In this document: positions 1-7,761 of the stretch, piece after piece
Numbering within the stretch: the first letter of the stretch is position 1
Layout of the letters: every line of letters begins with the position of its first letter
Assembly (NCBI GenBank): GCA_021785435.1
Contig: JAJYFE010000030.1
Span: 1 to 36,665, forward strand
Reading direction: 5' to 3'
From: Planctomycetota bacterium
Lineage (GTDB): Bacteria > Planctomycetota > Phycisphaerae > WQYP01
DNA length: 36,665 bases
The notes under the pieces: model-generated
Seen by the model: the letters and a program-made list of their open reading frames with translations, nothing else
Databases searched by the model: none
Told to the model about the DNA's origin: nothing
Made by a program: the position numbers and the translations under genes

Positions 1-108
1 TGTACATTAACCCAAGGTGACACAGGCATTCCTGCCTGTACATTAACCCAAGGTGACACAGGCATTCCTGCCTGTACATTAACCCAAGGTGACACAGGCA
101 TTCCTGCC
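1..108. repeat. 36-bp tandem repeat, three perfect copies, each with a hairpin
   Basis: Three identical head-to-tail 36-bp units start at 1, 37 and 73, and the first 4 bases of a fourth follow at 109-112. Each unit contains the palindrome ACAGGCATTCCTGCCTGT, a 7-bp stem with a TTCC loop. There are no unique spacers, so this is not a CRISPR array. The unit length is a multiple of three, and the frame leading into the downstream methyltransferase has no stop codon through the array. The array may continue to the left of the window. Confidence 0.95.
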
Positions 109-144
109 TGTATCCCATCAAAAACACCCAACCAGGGACAAGAA

Positions 145-287
145 ACACAGACAAGAATGTCTGTGCTACCACAAACACAGACAAGAATGTCTGTGCTACC
201 ACAAACACAGACAAGAATGTCTGTGCTACCACAAACACAGACAAGAATGTCTGTGCTACCACAAACACAGACAAGAATGTCTGTGCC
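145..287. repeat. 30-bp tandem repeat, about five copies, each with a hairpin
   Basis: Head-to-tail 30-bp units start at 145, 175, 205, 235 and 265; the last diverges after about 22 bases. Each carries ACAGACAAGAATGTCTGT, a 7-bp stem with an AGAA loop. Compared with the 36-bp family upstream, the fifth stem pair changes from G-C to A-T with both sides altered, so pairing is kept. In the methyltransferase frame the array reads as a 10-residue peptide repeat (MSVLPQTQTR). All three forward frames are free of stops, so openness alone does not prove translation. Confidence 0.93.
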
Positions 288-2100
288 ACGCTGTGACATT
301 GAAACATTCGTCCACCTCGGCGACCGCATCGCGGATTACGATGCCGTCAACGCAAACCACGGCATTGAAATGCCCGCCGCCATAAAAAACCACGCCCGGC
401 TATTGGATGACAAACTCGCCGCGATTACCGTTTGCGACCCCGCCATCGGCTCCGGGGCTTTTCCGGTGGGTATGATGCAGGAAATTGTCCGTGCCCGCTC
501 CGCCCTGACACCCTATTTCAACGATAGCGCTGAACGCTCCGCCTACCATTTCAAGCGTCACGCCATCCAGAACTGCCTCTACGGCGTGGACATTGACCCC
601 GGGGCCGTCGAAATCGCCAGGCTGCGGCTCTGGCTTTCGCTGGTGGTGGATGAAGAGGATGTGCAGCAGATCAAGCCGCTGCCGAACCTGGATTACAAGG
701 TGGTTGTGGGGAATTCGCTATTGAGTGTGGAAAAGGACCTTTTCAACGAAGAACTATACTCGCGATTGGAGGAACTCAAGCCAAAATATTTTGACGAGAC
801 CAACAGCGACAAAAAACACGAATACCGGCAAGAGATCGACCAGATTATCCACCAACTCACCAACGGCAACGAGACCTTCGACTTCGAGATATATTGTTCG
901 GAGGTGTTCCGAAAGAACAAAAAAGGGTTCGATGTTGTGATTGGAAATCCGCCATATGGTTTCCGCAATGTGTTGGATGCGAAAGAAAAGAAATATTTCC
1001 GCAAGGAACGCCGGATCGAATTCCCTTCCGGTGACGTGGCGGAACTGTTCATCCATTTTTCGCAGGGGAAAATAACCCGCCCAGAAGGCACCTTAACGTT
1101 CATCATTCCCAAAAAGTCGCTCTACGGCCAATCTTGGAGAAACGTGCGCAAGTTGTGGCTTGAGAACTCGCTCGGATTCCTCATGGACGCGAGCCAGGCG
1201 TTCGAAAATGTTTTACTGGAGCAGGTATCTTTCTCCATCCGCAAGTCTTCGTACGATCCACGGCGCGGGATCTCCATAGGCCGGCTAGACCTCGACAAAT
1301 CTGCGATAGAAGTTTTCGGGGCGTGCGGTCCGGGTGATATCTTCACCGAAGGCCTGCGCAACGCCCAGATTTACAGAGGGTTATATCCAAAAACGCTGGT
1401 GTCGAAGATACTGCGCGCTTCCGTCGATGAGGCTAACAACCCGATCAGCGGCTCCATCGGGGTTTCAAACCTGACTCCGCACCTAACTTTTGAGGCCGAT
1501 GGCAATTATCCCTGCGTCAAAGGAATTGATATAGTCCGCTACGGACTCAAGCCGACAGCGCGGTACATCCCGGGGCCGCTCGCACGCAGGTACCTCGACA
1601 ACTGCCCGGAAGTGAAACTGGTATCGCAGGAGATTATCGCCCACGTCCAGAACCCACGCCCGCATATCGTGATAGCGATGTTTCTCGACACGCAAAAGCG
1701 CCTGCTAAATGATACGTGCGTAGAAATACAATCGGCCGATGCAAGACTTAATCTGAAATTTGTCATGGCATATTTCCACTCCACATTCGCCAATTGGTAC
1801 GCCTACAACTTCGTCTACAACCGCGCGATCAGGACGATGCACCTGATCGATTACTACGTCAGGCAGATCTCCCTACCGAGGGTCGTACTCGAAGAGCCGT
1901 CAAGGCAAAGGCCGATTATAGGATTGGCGGACAAGATCATTGCAGCAAAGCGCAGCGATCCCGACGCGGACACAAGCGTGATGGAACGTGAAATCGACCA
2001 ACTCGTCTACCAGCTTTACGACCTGACCCCCGAAGAAATCGCGATTGTCGAGGGGACCACCACACTGCGGGGCGGCGAGCCCAACAAGCTGAGGAAATGA
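157..2100 (+). CDS. Eco57I-type N6-adenine DNA methyltransferase (type IIG-like), 5' part missing or replaced by repeats
   Basis: This is an S-adenosylmethionine-dependent DNA adenine methylase of the Eco57I/TaqI class, probably the modification half of a restriction-modification protein. The SAM-binding motif DPAIGSGAF is encoded near 438-464 and the catalytic motif IGNPPYG near 940-960. The downstream half looks like a TaqI-type target-recognition domain. Family-like sequence begins only at about base 289, directly after the hairpin repeats. The N-terminal region expected in this family (often a nuclease domain) is not visible. The frame is open from base 1, so the gene may continue upstream with the repeats as an in-frame insertion; alternatively the repeats mark a truncation. 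The start at 157 is only the first ATG inside the window. It ends 3 bp before the next gene, whose ribosome site GAGGAAA overlaps its last codons, so the two are probably cotranscribed. Confidence 0.8.
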   Translation: MSVLPQTQTRMSVLPQTQTRMSVLPQTQTRMSVLPQTQTRMSVPRCDIETFVHLGDRIADYDAVNANHGIEMPAAIKNHARLLDDKLAAITVCDPAIGSGAFPVGMMQEIVRARSALTPYFNDSAERSAYHFKRHAIQNCLYGVDIDPGAVEIARLRLWLSLVVDEEDVQQIKPLPNLDYKVVVGNSLLSVEKDLFNEELYSRLEELKPKYFDETNSDKKHEYRQEIDQIIHQLTNGNETFDFEIYCSEVFRKNKKGFDVVIGNPPYGFRNVLDAKEKKYFRKERRIEFPSGDVAELFIHFSQGKITRPEGTLTFIIPKKSLYGQSWRNVRKLWLENSLGFLMDASQAFENVLLEQVSFSIRKSSYDPRRGISIGRLDLDKSAIEVFGACGPGDIFTEGLRNAQIYRGLYPKTLVSKILRASVDEANNPISGSIGVSNLTPHLTFEADGNYPCVKGIDIVRYGLKPTARYIPGPLARRYLDNCPEVKLVSQEIIAHVQNPRPHIVIAMFLDTQKRLLNDTCVEIQSADARLNLKFVMAYFHSTFANWYAYNFVYNRAIRTMHLIDYYVRQISLPRVVLEEPSRQRPIIGLADKIIAAKRSDPDADTSVMEREIDQLVYQLYDLTPEEIAIVEGTTTLRGGEPNKLRK

Positions 2101-2103
2101 CCG

Positions 2104-2454
2104 ATGAAGATAAGCCGAGTACAGATAAAAAATTTCCGTAATTTCGCAAACCTTGATGTTGCACTTGGCGAACACACCGTCACTGCCGGGGAAAAGGTCA
2201 AACTGATCACCGCCGCGCAAGCCGTGCAGCGTAACGAACTGTTCGCCGCCTTGGCCGACGCGGTGCTTGTGCCCTACGCGGTGCCCGGGGGTAGGACCGA
2301 TGCAACGGCACGAAACGCCCTGGCCCGCGGCCAACCGCTATTTACGTTCGGCGATGAAAATAACGCCCATCTAATCCATGCCGGGGCGGAAGTCTATGAG
2401 CTAGACCGGGTTAGATCGACGTTGGGAGACGGGGCAATCATTTTGAGGAACTGA
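2104..2454 (+). CDS. Chimeric remnant: OLD-type ATPase N-terminus joined to a DprA-like C-terminus
   Basis: The 116-residue product looks like two unrelated fragments in one frame. Residues 1-28 (MKISRVQIKNFRNF and following) match the first strand of OLD-family/RecF-like ATPases, which normally continue straight into a Walker A loop; here no GxxGxGKS follows. From about residue 38 (TAAQAVQRNELFAALADAV, then GGRT and a final PLFTF) it resembles the end of a DprA/SMF Rossmann-type protein. The simplest inference is an internal deletion that fused the start of one gene to the end of another. GAGGAAA at 2092-2098 supports the ATG. The ribosome site of the next gene, GAGGAA at 2445-2450, lies inside its 3' end, so its translation may still help the downstream gene. 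It is unlikely to keep either ancestral activity. Confidence 0.6.
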   Translation: MKISRVQIKNFRNFANLDVALGEHTVTAGEKVKLITAAQAVQRNELFAALADAVLVPYAVPGGRTDATARNALARGQPLFTFGDENNAHLIHAGAEVYELDRVRSTLGDGAIILRN

Positions 2455-2455
2455 C

Positions 2456-5400
2456 ATGATGGCGCTTTGGCAGATCGAACCTACTGATATCCATGGTCTT
2501 CAAGGAAGTTCCGAGCGGTTCACTAAATTTATGAATGCGCTATTACGGGCAAATGCCGCGCGACACGGCATTCCCGATTCCCGCGTGCATACCACGGTCA
2601 GAACGAGTGTCCCTGATGGTGGGGTCGATAGCACGATTGACACGGCCGTCAGCGGCGATACCACCGGCTGGCTGGAGTACCCCACGGCGTGGCAATATAA
2701 GGCAGTGGCCTATCGACAGATCACCACGAAAAAACTCGGGGACGAAATCAACAAACCTTATGCAAAGAAGCTTATTCGAAGGGGATACGGTTATCGCCTC
2801 GTCATCTGCGATGGGCTGCCTCCGAACAAAAAGGACGACTGGGTCAAAATGCTACAAGAAGAGGCGAAGAAAATCCATAGAGGTGCTCAGCAAGTGATGG
2901 TGCTGACGGAGGACGATCTGGCAACATGGGCGAACCGCTTTCCGGGCGTCTGCGTAGCATTTTTCCGCCCCGGTCTGCGCGACCAGGAGTTCCAAGTCTT
3001 TGAGGACTGGCAGACCGAAGCCCGGCGAATCGTCCGGGAGTACGTGATCCCAGATGGTCTGGAGCCGACGCTTCAGCGTCTTGCGACCTTCGCAGACTTT
3101 TCAATCCAAGCGGACCGGCCGTGTGTAACAGTGAAGGGCGCCGCTGGCGTGGGCAAAACGCGGCTGGTCTGCGAGGCTATGGCGAGACTGAAAGGCGCGA
3201 CCTCTCTTGTGTTGTACACGCGAAATGAGCAACAGGCGATTCGCCTGGCCGCGCACGTCGCCAGGGAGGGCCGCTGCGCCGCAATCATCGTCGCCGACGA
3301 ATGCGGAGTTAACGCTCGCCTTGAAATCGAGCGGACGCTCGCTGGCCGTACAGCGCGCGTTAGGACAATCTGCATCGACAACAGCGCCCGGCGGTCGCCC
3401 ACGCCCGGCTCGGAAATAGTCGTCGACGAGCCCTCGCCTTCCGTGGTGCAGCGTATCCTCTCGCAGAATTTCCCAGGGGTTCCGGAACCGCGCCGGCGTG
3501 CGTACGCCGAACTGTCGAGGGGATTCGTCCGCTTCGCCGTCGATTTGTGCCAGCAAAACGCGCATATCTCTCAGGACGGCACGTTCGGCTCCATTCCGGA
3601 CCAATTCTACCAAGAGTATCTCGAAGGCCGGCTCAACCCTGGCCGAGTGTTTCCCGCGCCAGCCGCGATCCAGGCCATCCGCGCCTTGGCGCTGCTTCCA
3701 CGAGTTGGCTTCAAGGACGATATGGCGGATGAACTGGACCAACTCGCCAAACTCTGCAACGCCAACGCTCGCGACATCCGCGAAGCGGCACTGTCCATGG
3801 AGGACACACCTGGCTTCGTTGCGCTCGCCGGTCGATACCTCTACGTAACGCCGAAGATCATCGCCGTCGCTGCGTTCCAGAGGGCCTGGCAAGCGCATAT
3901 CGAGCACGACCCCGAAAAATTCCTGAGCGCGCTACCCCACGTCTTTCTAGAGCGCTTCCACGAGCAGGTCCAGGCCTGCGGGACCCCAGAAATGAGAAAG
4001 GCCGTCTCCGATTTTTTCGGCCAATGGGTCAGCCAAATGACGCAGCAGGACCTTGCCGATGATGGCAAGGTTCGCCGGCTGATCCAGTTGGTCGAACTGC
4101 AGCCAGATCTATACCTGCCCAGACTCAAGCGCCTCGCCCTGGAGACACCGCGCGAAGAGCTTAAAGCGATGCACGTGGCGACGGGCTTTGGCCGGAGCCC
4201 GCGACGTGAACTCGTCTGGTTCTGCGAGCGGGCGATGGCCCTGCCGGAATACTCCAGTGATGCCGAGGAAATGCTGCTGCGTTTGGCGCTTGCGGAGTCT
4301 GAAGCACCCAACGTCGCCAATAACGCGACCCACATCTGGCGGCAAATTTTCTGGCCCGGGCTCTCCGGGACGGCGGTACCCTTTAGCGACCGGGTTACGC
4401 TCCTGCGCGATCGACTGTTCTCCAGCGATATGGACATTGCGCGGCTGGCCTCGGACGCATTGCGGGGAGTATTCGCGGCACTTCGGGGACTTGGGATGCG
4501 CACAGTGGGACCCGCGGTCATAATGGGCAGAATACCCCCGGATGAATGGCGGCCTCGGTCGAGAGAAGAACTAGAAAGTTGCTGGCGTCTTCCTATGGAG
4601 CTTCTCGTCGACTGCTCCCGCTCGTCCAACCAGGAGCTTTCCCACACCGCTCAGGACATTGCTGTGGAGAACTTGCGCAACCTGATTCCCCGTGGCTTCT
4701 TTGGCGAGTTAAAGATGATCTTGGCTCCAGCGCAGCTTCCGAGCGACCTGCTGCCGAACCTCCTTGAGACCGTAGATTTCGTGCTCAAGCACGACGTTGC
4801 CGGACCGAGAATGACGCCCGAACTGCTTGCGGAGGTTACGACTTGGCGATCTGGCCTGGTGCCGCAGGATATCCATGCTCGTATCGTCGCGGCCGTTGGT
4901 CAAGGGATGATGAGCCATTACGGTGACGGGAATGACGCCCCTTGGAATGCCGAACTAACCGCGCTTGCTCAGGAACTGATGGCAGACCGCTCTTTGCTGC
5001 GAGAAAACCTTAAGTGGCTCTGCTCCGATGAGGCCCGTTCGGCGTCAGCCTTCGGCGTGGCGCTCGGCAAATTGGACAAGGACGCCCAATTGATCAAGAC
5101 CGTAATGAATGCAATTGGTGAGCATCACAGCACAACGTTTGCTGTCGGCTATTTGAGTGGGCTGCTTGGCGTTTCTCCCGCCCACGCATCGACACTAAAC
5201 ACGTTGCTTGATTCTCTGGTTGAGCGGTCACCGCGAGATGCATTCCAACTTATCACGGCCGGCGGTGATCTCGTGCACGCCTTCGAGCGTGCGACGAAAC
5301 TTGTGCGTGACGGACGACTCGGCATTGAGTACCTGGGGACCTTTGACGTGGGAATAGGTGACGGGCAGGGCCGATGGCGGCAATTGACTGAAGAGGAAAC

Positions 5401-6199
5401 GCTCGCTGTGCTCGAGCTATACGCCGCGGCAAATGCCCAGAATAACGAACGAGCGCTCGACGCGAGCGTGCACTTTCTCTGGAGCCAAACAATGCCGACC
5501 TCCGGTCGGCACCCTGGAGAAATATTTGGTAACCCGGCGATGGCACGATTGGCGAGGAAAATATTTTTCGCGAGCGCTGAGACTGGCGGTTACTATTGGC
5601 GGGAAGCTATCGTAAGGATGTTGCCCTTCGACAGTCAGTTCGTTATCAAGGCGTGTACCCATTCCATGCTTGAGGGAAATGTGGTTGCGGCGCGAGAGGC
5701 CGAAACCGGACTGGCTGCCGCGGCGTCGGAATACCCGGAAGCGGTGCTTCAGACGCTCACGCCGTACGTCCGCGACAAGAAGACAAGGTCAAGGTTCCGA
5801 ATGCTGACGTATGGCGAGTTGGTGCGCAAGCTGCCAGGCCCGGTTGTGAATAATTGGCTTGACAAAGAAGGAGTTGACGGCGCCATCGCCCTCGCACGCT
5901 CGCTACCAGCCCCTTACTTGGACGAAAAGCAAGCTCCCATAGTGCCCGAGCCGACCCTTACGGTGCTCCGGCGGTTTGGGAAAAACAGGGAGGTGTTCGA
6001 GGGGTTCTGCCTTGGCCTGCACTCTTTCCAAAGTTATTTTGGCGACATCGCGGCCCAGCACATGCGTGAGGCGACCGTGGCGAAGGCATTTCTTAATCAT
6101 GATATGGACATAATCCGCCGGTGGGCAGAGGAAGAAATCCGCTGGTCCGAACGAGAGGCGGAGCGAGAGAGGCAGGAGCAGGAAGAATTGGGCATTTGA
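2456..6199 (+). CDS. Putative anti-phage nuclease-STAND NTPase (Avs-like)
   Basis: A 1,247-residue protein with three parts. Residues 1-190 look like an Mrr-type PD-(D/E)XK nuclease: PDGGVD at 53-58 and QYK at 80-82 fit the D...QxK variant. Residues about 200-400 are a P-loop NTPase with Walker A GAAGVGKT (228-235) and Walker B IIVADE (277-282). The remaining roughly 800 residues lack obvious catalytic motifs and look like helical repeats, as in the sensor region of STAND proteins. In Avs-type systems such a protein detects a phage component, oligomerises through the NTPase and activates its nuclease; that role is inferred here. Two adjacent ATGs (2456, 2459) follow GAGGAA at 2445-2450, and the start is 1 bp past the previous stop, suggesting coupling. 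No frameshift is seen. The family assignment rests on architecture, not on a database match. Confidence 0.72.
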   Translation: MMALWQIEPTDIHGLQGSSERFTKFMNALLRANAARHGIPDSRVHTTVRTSVPDGGVDSTIDTAVSGDTTGWLEYPTAWQYKAVAYRQITTKKLGDEINKPYAKKLIRRGYGYRLVICDGLPPNKKDDWVKMLQEEAKKIHRGAQQVMVLTEDDLATWANRFPGVCVAFFRPGLRDQEFQVFEDWQTEARRIVREYVIPDGLEPTLQRLATFADFSIQADRPCVTVKGAAGVGKTRLVCEAMARLKGATSLVLYTRNEQQAIRLAAHVAREGRCAAIIVADECGVNARLEIERTLAGRTARVRTICIDNSARRSPTPGSEIVVDEPSPSVVQRILSQNFPGVPEPRRRAYAELSRGFVRFAVDLCQQNAHISQDGTFGSIPDQFYQEYLEGRLNPGRVFPAPAAIQAIRALALLPRVGFKDDMADELDQLAKLCNANARDIREAALSMEDTPGFVALAGRYLYVTPKIIAVAAFQRAWQAHIEHDPEKFLSALPHVFLERFHEQVQACGTPEMRKAVSDFFGQWVSQMTQQDLADDGKVRRLIQLVELQPDLYLPRLKRLALETPREELKAMHVATGFGRSPRRELVWFCERAMALPEYSSDAEEMLLRLALAESEAPNVANNATHIWRQIFWPGLSGTAVPFSDRVTLLRDRLFSSDMDIARLASDALRGVFAALRGLGMRTVGPAVIMGRIPPDEWRPRSREELESCWRLPMELLVDCSRSSNQELSHTAQDIAVENLRNLIPRGFFGELKMILAPAQLPSDLLPNLLETVDFVLKHDVAGPRMTPELLAEVTTWRSGLVPQDIHARIVAAVGQGMMSHYGDGNDAPWNAELTALAQELMADRSLLRENLKWLCSDEARSASAFGVALGKLDKDAQLIKTVMNAIGEHHSTTFAVGYLSGLLGVSPAHASTLNTLLDSLVERSPRDAFQLITAGGDLVHAFERATKLVRDGRLGIEYLGTFDVGIGDGQGRWRQLTEEETLAVLELYAAANAQNNERALDASVHFLWSQTMPTSGRHPGEIFGNPAMARLARKIFFASAETGGYYWREAIVRMLPFDSQFVIKACTHSMLEGNVVAAREAETGLAAAASEYPEAVLQTLTPYVRDKKTRSRFRMLTYGELVRKLPGPVVNNWLDKEGVDGAIALARSLPAPYLDEKQAPIVPEPTLTVLRRFGKNREVFEGFCLGLHSFQSYFGDIAAQHMREATVAKAFLNHDMDIIRRWAEEEIRWSEREAERERQEQEELGI

Positions 6200-6225
6200 C
6201 AACCCGGCGGTCTAATTTCTGTATG
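6196..6225 (+). promoter_or_regulatory. Possible promoter over the STAND gene stop codon
   Basis: A perfect -35 hexamer TTGACA (6196-6201) overlaps the stop codon of the STAND gene. The -10 region 18 bp further on is poor (TGTATG, 6220-6225). It could drive the small membrane protein and the following gene independently, but may be chance. Confidence 0.25.
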
Positions 6226-6265
6226 CCGATATGTGAAGGGCAAAGCTCGAAAGGAGATTAGTTTT

Positions 6266-6664
6266 ATGGTAGACAATCAACAGACTCAGGCCGGCACAGC
6301 GAGGCCGCCGCTTCTTCCTGGCAACGCGGATTCCACGGCGGCACCGCCGACAGCCGCGTCCAAGGCCTCACCGGAAACCATTTCACAGATCATACACACC
6401 CTGGCGGATCGTGCCGATCCATTGATCAGAATCACAACGCAACTATTGGAGCGGCTTCTGCACGCTCAGGAAGCGAAGGCCCGCTTCAGTCTTCGCATGT
6501 CCCTGATCGCATGCGGAGTTGTGCTGGTGATCGTCGTGGTTGCCGGGATACTGACCTTTACGGGTAAAATAGGCGGATCGACGTTTACCTTTCTCTTGGG
6601 CCTGACCGTCGGCTACATTCTCACGTTTATTCGGGATTCAATACAGCCGCCCAAGAGTCAGTAG
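6266..6664 (+). CDS. Small two-helix membrane protein of unknown function
   Basis: Not recognised as a named family. The 132-residue product has a Pro/Ala-rich, probably disordered N-terminus (1-35), an amphipathic stretch (36-75), and two hydrophobic segments at about 78-98 and 103-122 joined by a 4-5 residue turn, giving a membrane hairpin with both ends on the same side. The ATG at 6266 is chosen over 6233 because AAGGAG (6251-6256) sits 9 bases upstream. It lies 66 bp after the STAND NTPase and 29 bp before the DUF4238 gene on the same strand. Small membrane proteins next to defence NTPases often act as effectors or regulators; that role here is a guess from context only. Confidence 0.75.
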   Translation: MVDNQQTQAGTARPPLLPGNADSTAAPPTAASKASPETISQIIHTLADRADPLIRITTQLLERLLHAQEAKARFSLRMSLIACGVVLVIVVVAGILTFTGKIGGSTFTFLLGLTVGYILTFIRDSIQPPKSQ

Positions 6665-6693
6665 ATTTGACGGTACCATGTAGGGAGCCGCGC

Positions 6694-7749
6694 ATGCCGG
6701 AAAAACGAAAACAGCACTACGTGCCAGAATTCCAATTGGCGTTTTTTACGTCCAATGGGACGAAAGACGGCATCTTTTATGTTTTCGACCTTGACCGGAA
6801 AATAATTCGTAAATCGACACCGCACAACGAAGCCCATAAGGCCAATCTTTACACGCCTGACGCAGATGCTCTGGCAGGTGCAGCCGATCCGGTTGCCGCG
6901 CGAAGTCAATTCGAGGATTTCTTCGTCGGCATGGAATCCTACGTTGCACCCGTCATCAAGCGTATTGTCAAGGCAGGCAAGCTTCCTGCGGATATCAAGG
7001 ACCGTGCGTGGGTATTGGAATTTGTCGCCATGAACATCTTTCGGACGCCGGAATTCTTACAGCAAGCCGGCGCTAACGCCATGCAAGTTATGCAGCAGTT
7101 TATGCTCCATACGTTGCAGTCCGACGAAATGTGGAAACAGCACCAAGCGCGTGAGGCCGCAAAAGGCAAGCCCGTAGACGATGCGGAACGAACAAAACTG
7201 ATCGGGCTGTTTCAAAAGTACCCAAATGCCGTGACACTGAACAAAGGTTCCATTCTGGGGATGATACCGAAAGCAATTGAACTGGCAGTGTCGCCCTTGG
7301 AGAGGCGTCGTTGGCGGGTGGAAGTCCTTGCACCAGAGAATGGCGACCTGGCGTTGCCCAACTGTCCGGTGACACTCACCCGGCGCACTGGAATCGTTCC
7401 GTTCGACCTTCGAGGTTTGCTCGCCGAGGACACGCTCATGCTTCTTCCACTGTCCCCGTGTACATTGCTGGTATCGAATATCGGTCGGCACACTACCTTT
7501 AAACACGCTGCCGGGGGCGGCCGCGAACGCGAACTGTGCTGCACTCAACAGCCTGGAACAGCGAGGGAGCGTCGCCCACAAATTGGCATGTATGTTTGCC
7601 CGTGGGCCCGACTTCCCGATGGTTGCCGCCGACGGCACAATAACGACGTTTCGAGCAGTTTTTCCCGAATTCAGGGTTGTCGGCGTGTAGTCCGCGGCAT
7701 TCGTAGAACCATTGCGCAAGGGTGGATGGCTGTCCGCGCAGACCAGTGA
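6694..7749 (+). CDS. DUF4238 family protein, probably frameshifted near its C-terminus
   Basis: The start carries the DUF4238 signature KRKQHYVPEFQL, followed by a FYVFD strand typical of the family. DUF4238 has no established biochemical role and often occurs near mobile or defence genes. The ATG at 6694 follows GGGAG (6683-6687). After about residue 275 the protein becomes Arg/Cys-rich and unlike the rest. Reading one base later from the G5 run at 7513-7517 restores a natural C-terminus (AANANCAALNSLEQRG, later FPMVAADGTITTF) ending at a TAG at 7688-7690. A single extra G in that run therefore explains the tail. As written, the frame stays open to 7749. It may be a true mutation, a phase-variable tract or a sequencing error. 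The restored protein would be about 332 residues. Confidence 0.75.
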   Translation: MPEKRKQHYVPEFQLAFFTSNGTKDGIFYVFDLDRKIIRKSTPHNEAHKANLYTPDADALAGAADPVAARSQFEDFFVGMESYVAPVIKRIVKAGKLPADIKDRAWVLEFVAMNIFRTPEFLQQAGANAMQVMQQFMLHTLQSDEMWKQHQAREAAKGKPVDDAERTKLIGLFQKYPNAVTLNKGSILGMIPKAIELAVSPLERRRWRVEVLAPENGDLALPNCPVTLTRRTGIVPFDLRGLLAEDTLMLLPLSPCTLLVSNIGRHTTFKHAAGGGRERELCCTQQPGTARERRPQIGMYVCPWARLPDGCRRRHNNDVSSSFSRIQGCRRVVRGIRRTIAQGWMAVRADQ

Positions 7750-7761
7750 CAAGGATAGGCC

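Noticed and set aside
1..287. CRISPR array
   Set aside because: The repeats are directly head to tail with no unique spacers, and no cas genes are present.
89..385. Open frame reading CLCYHKHRQE repeats
   Set aside because: It is the second frame of the 30-bp repeat, with no ribosome site and no continuation.
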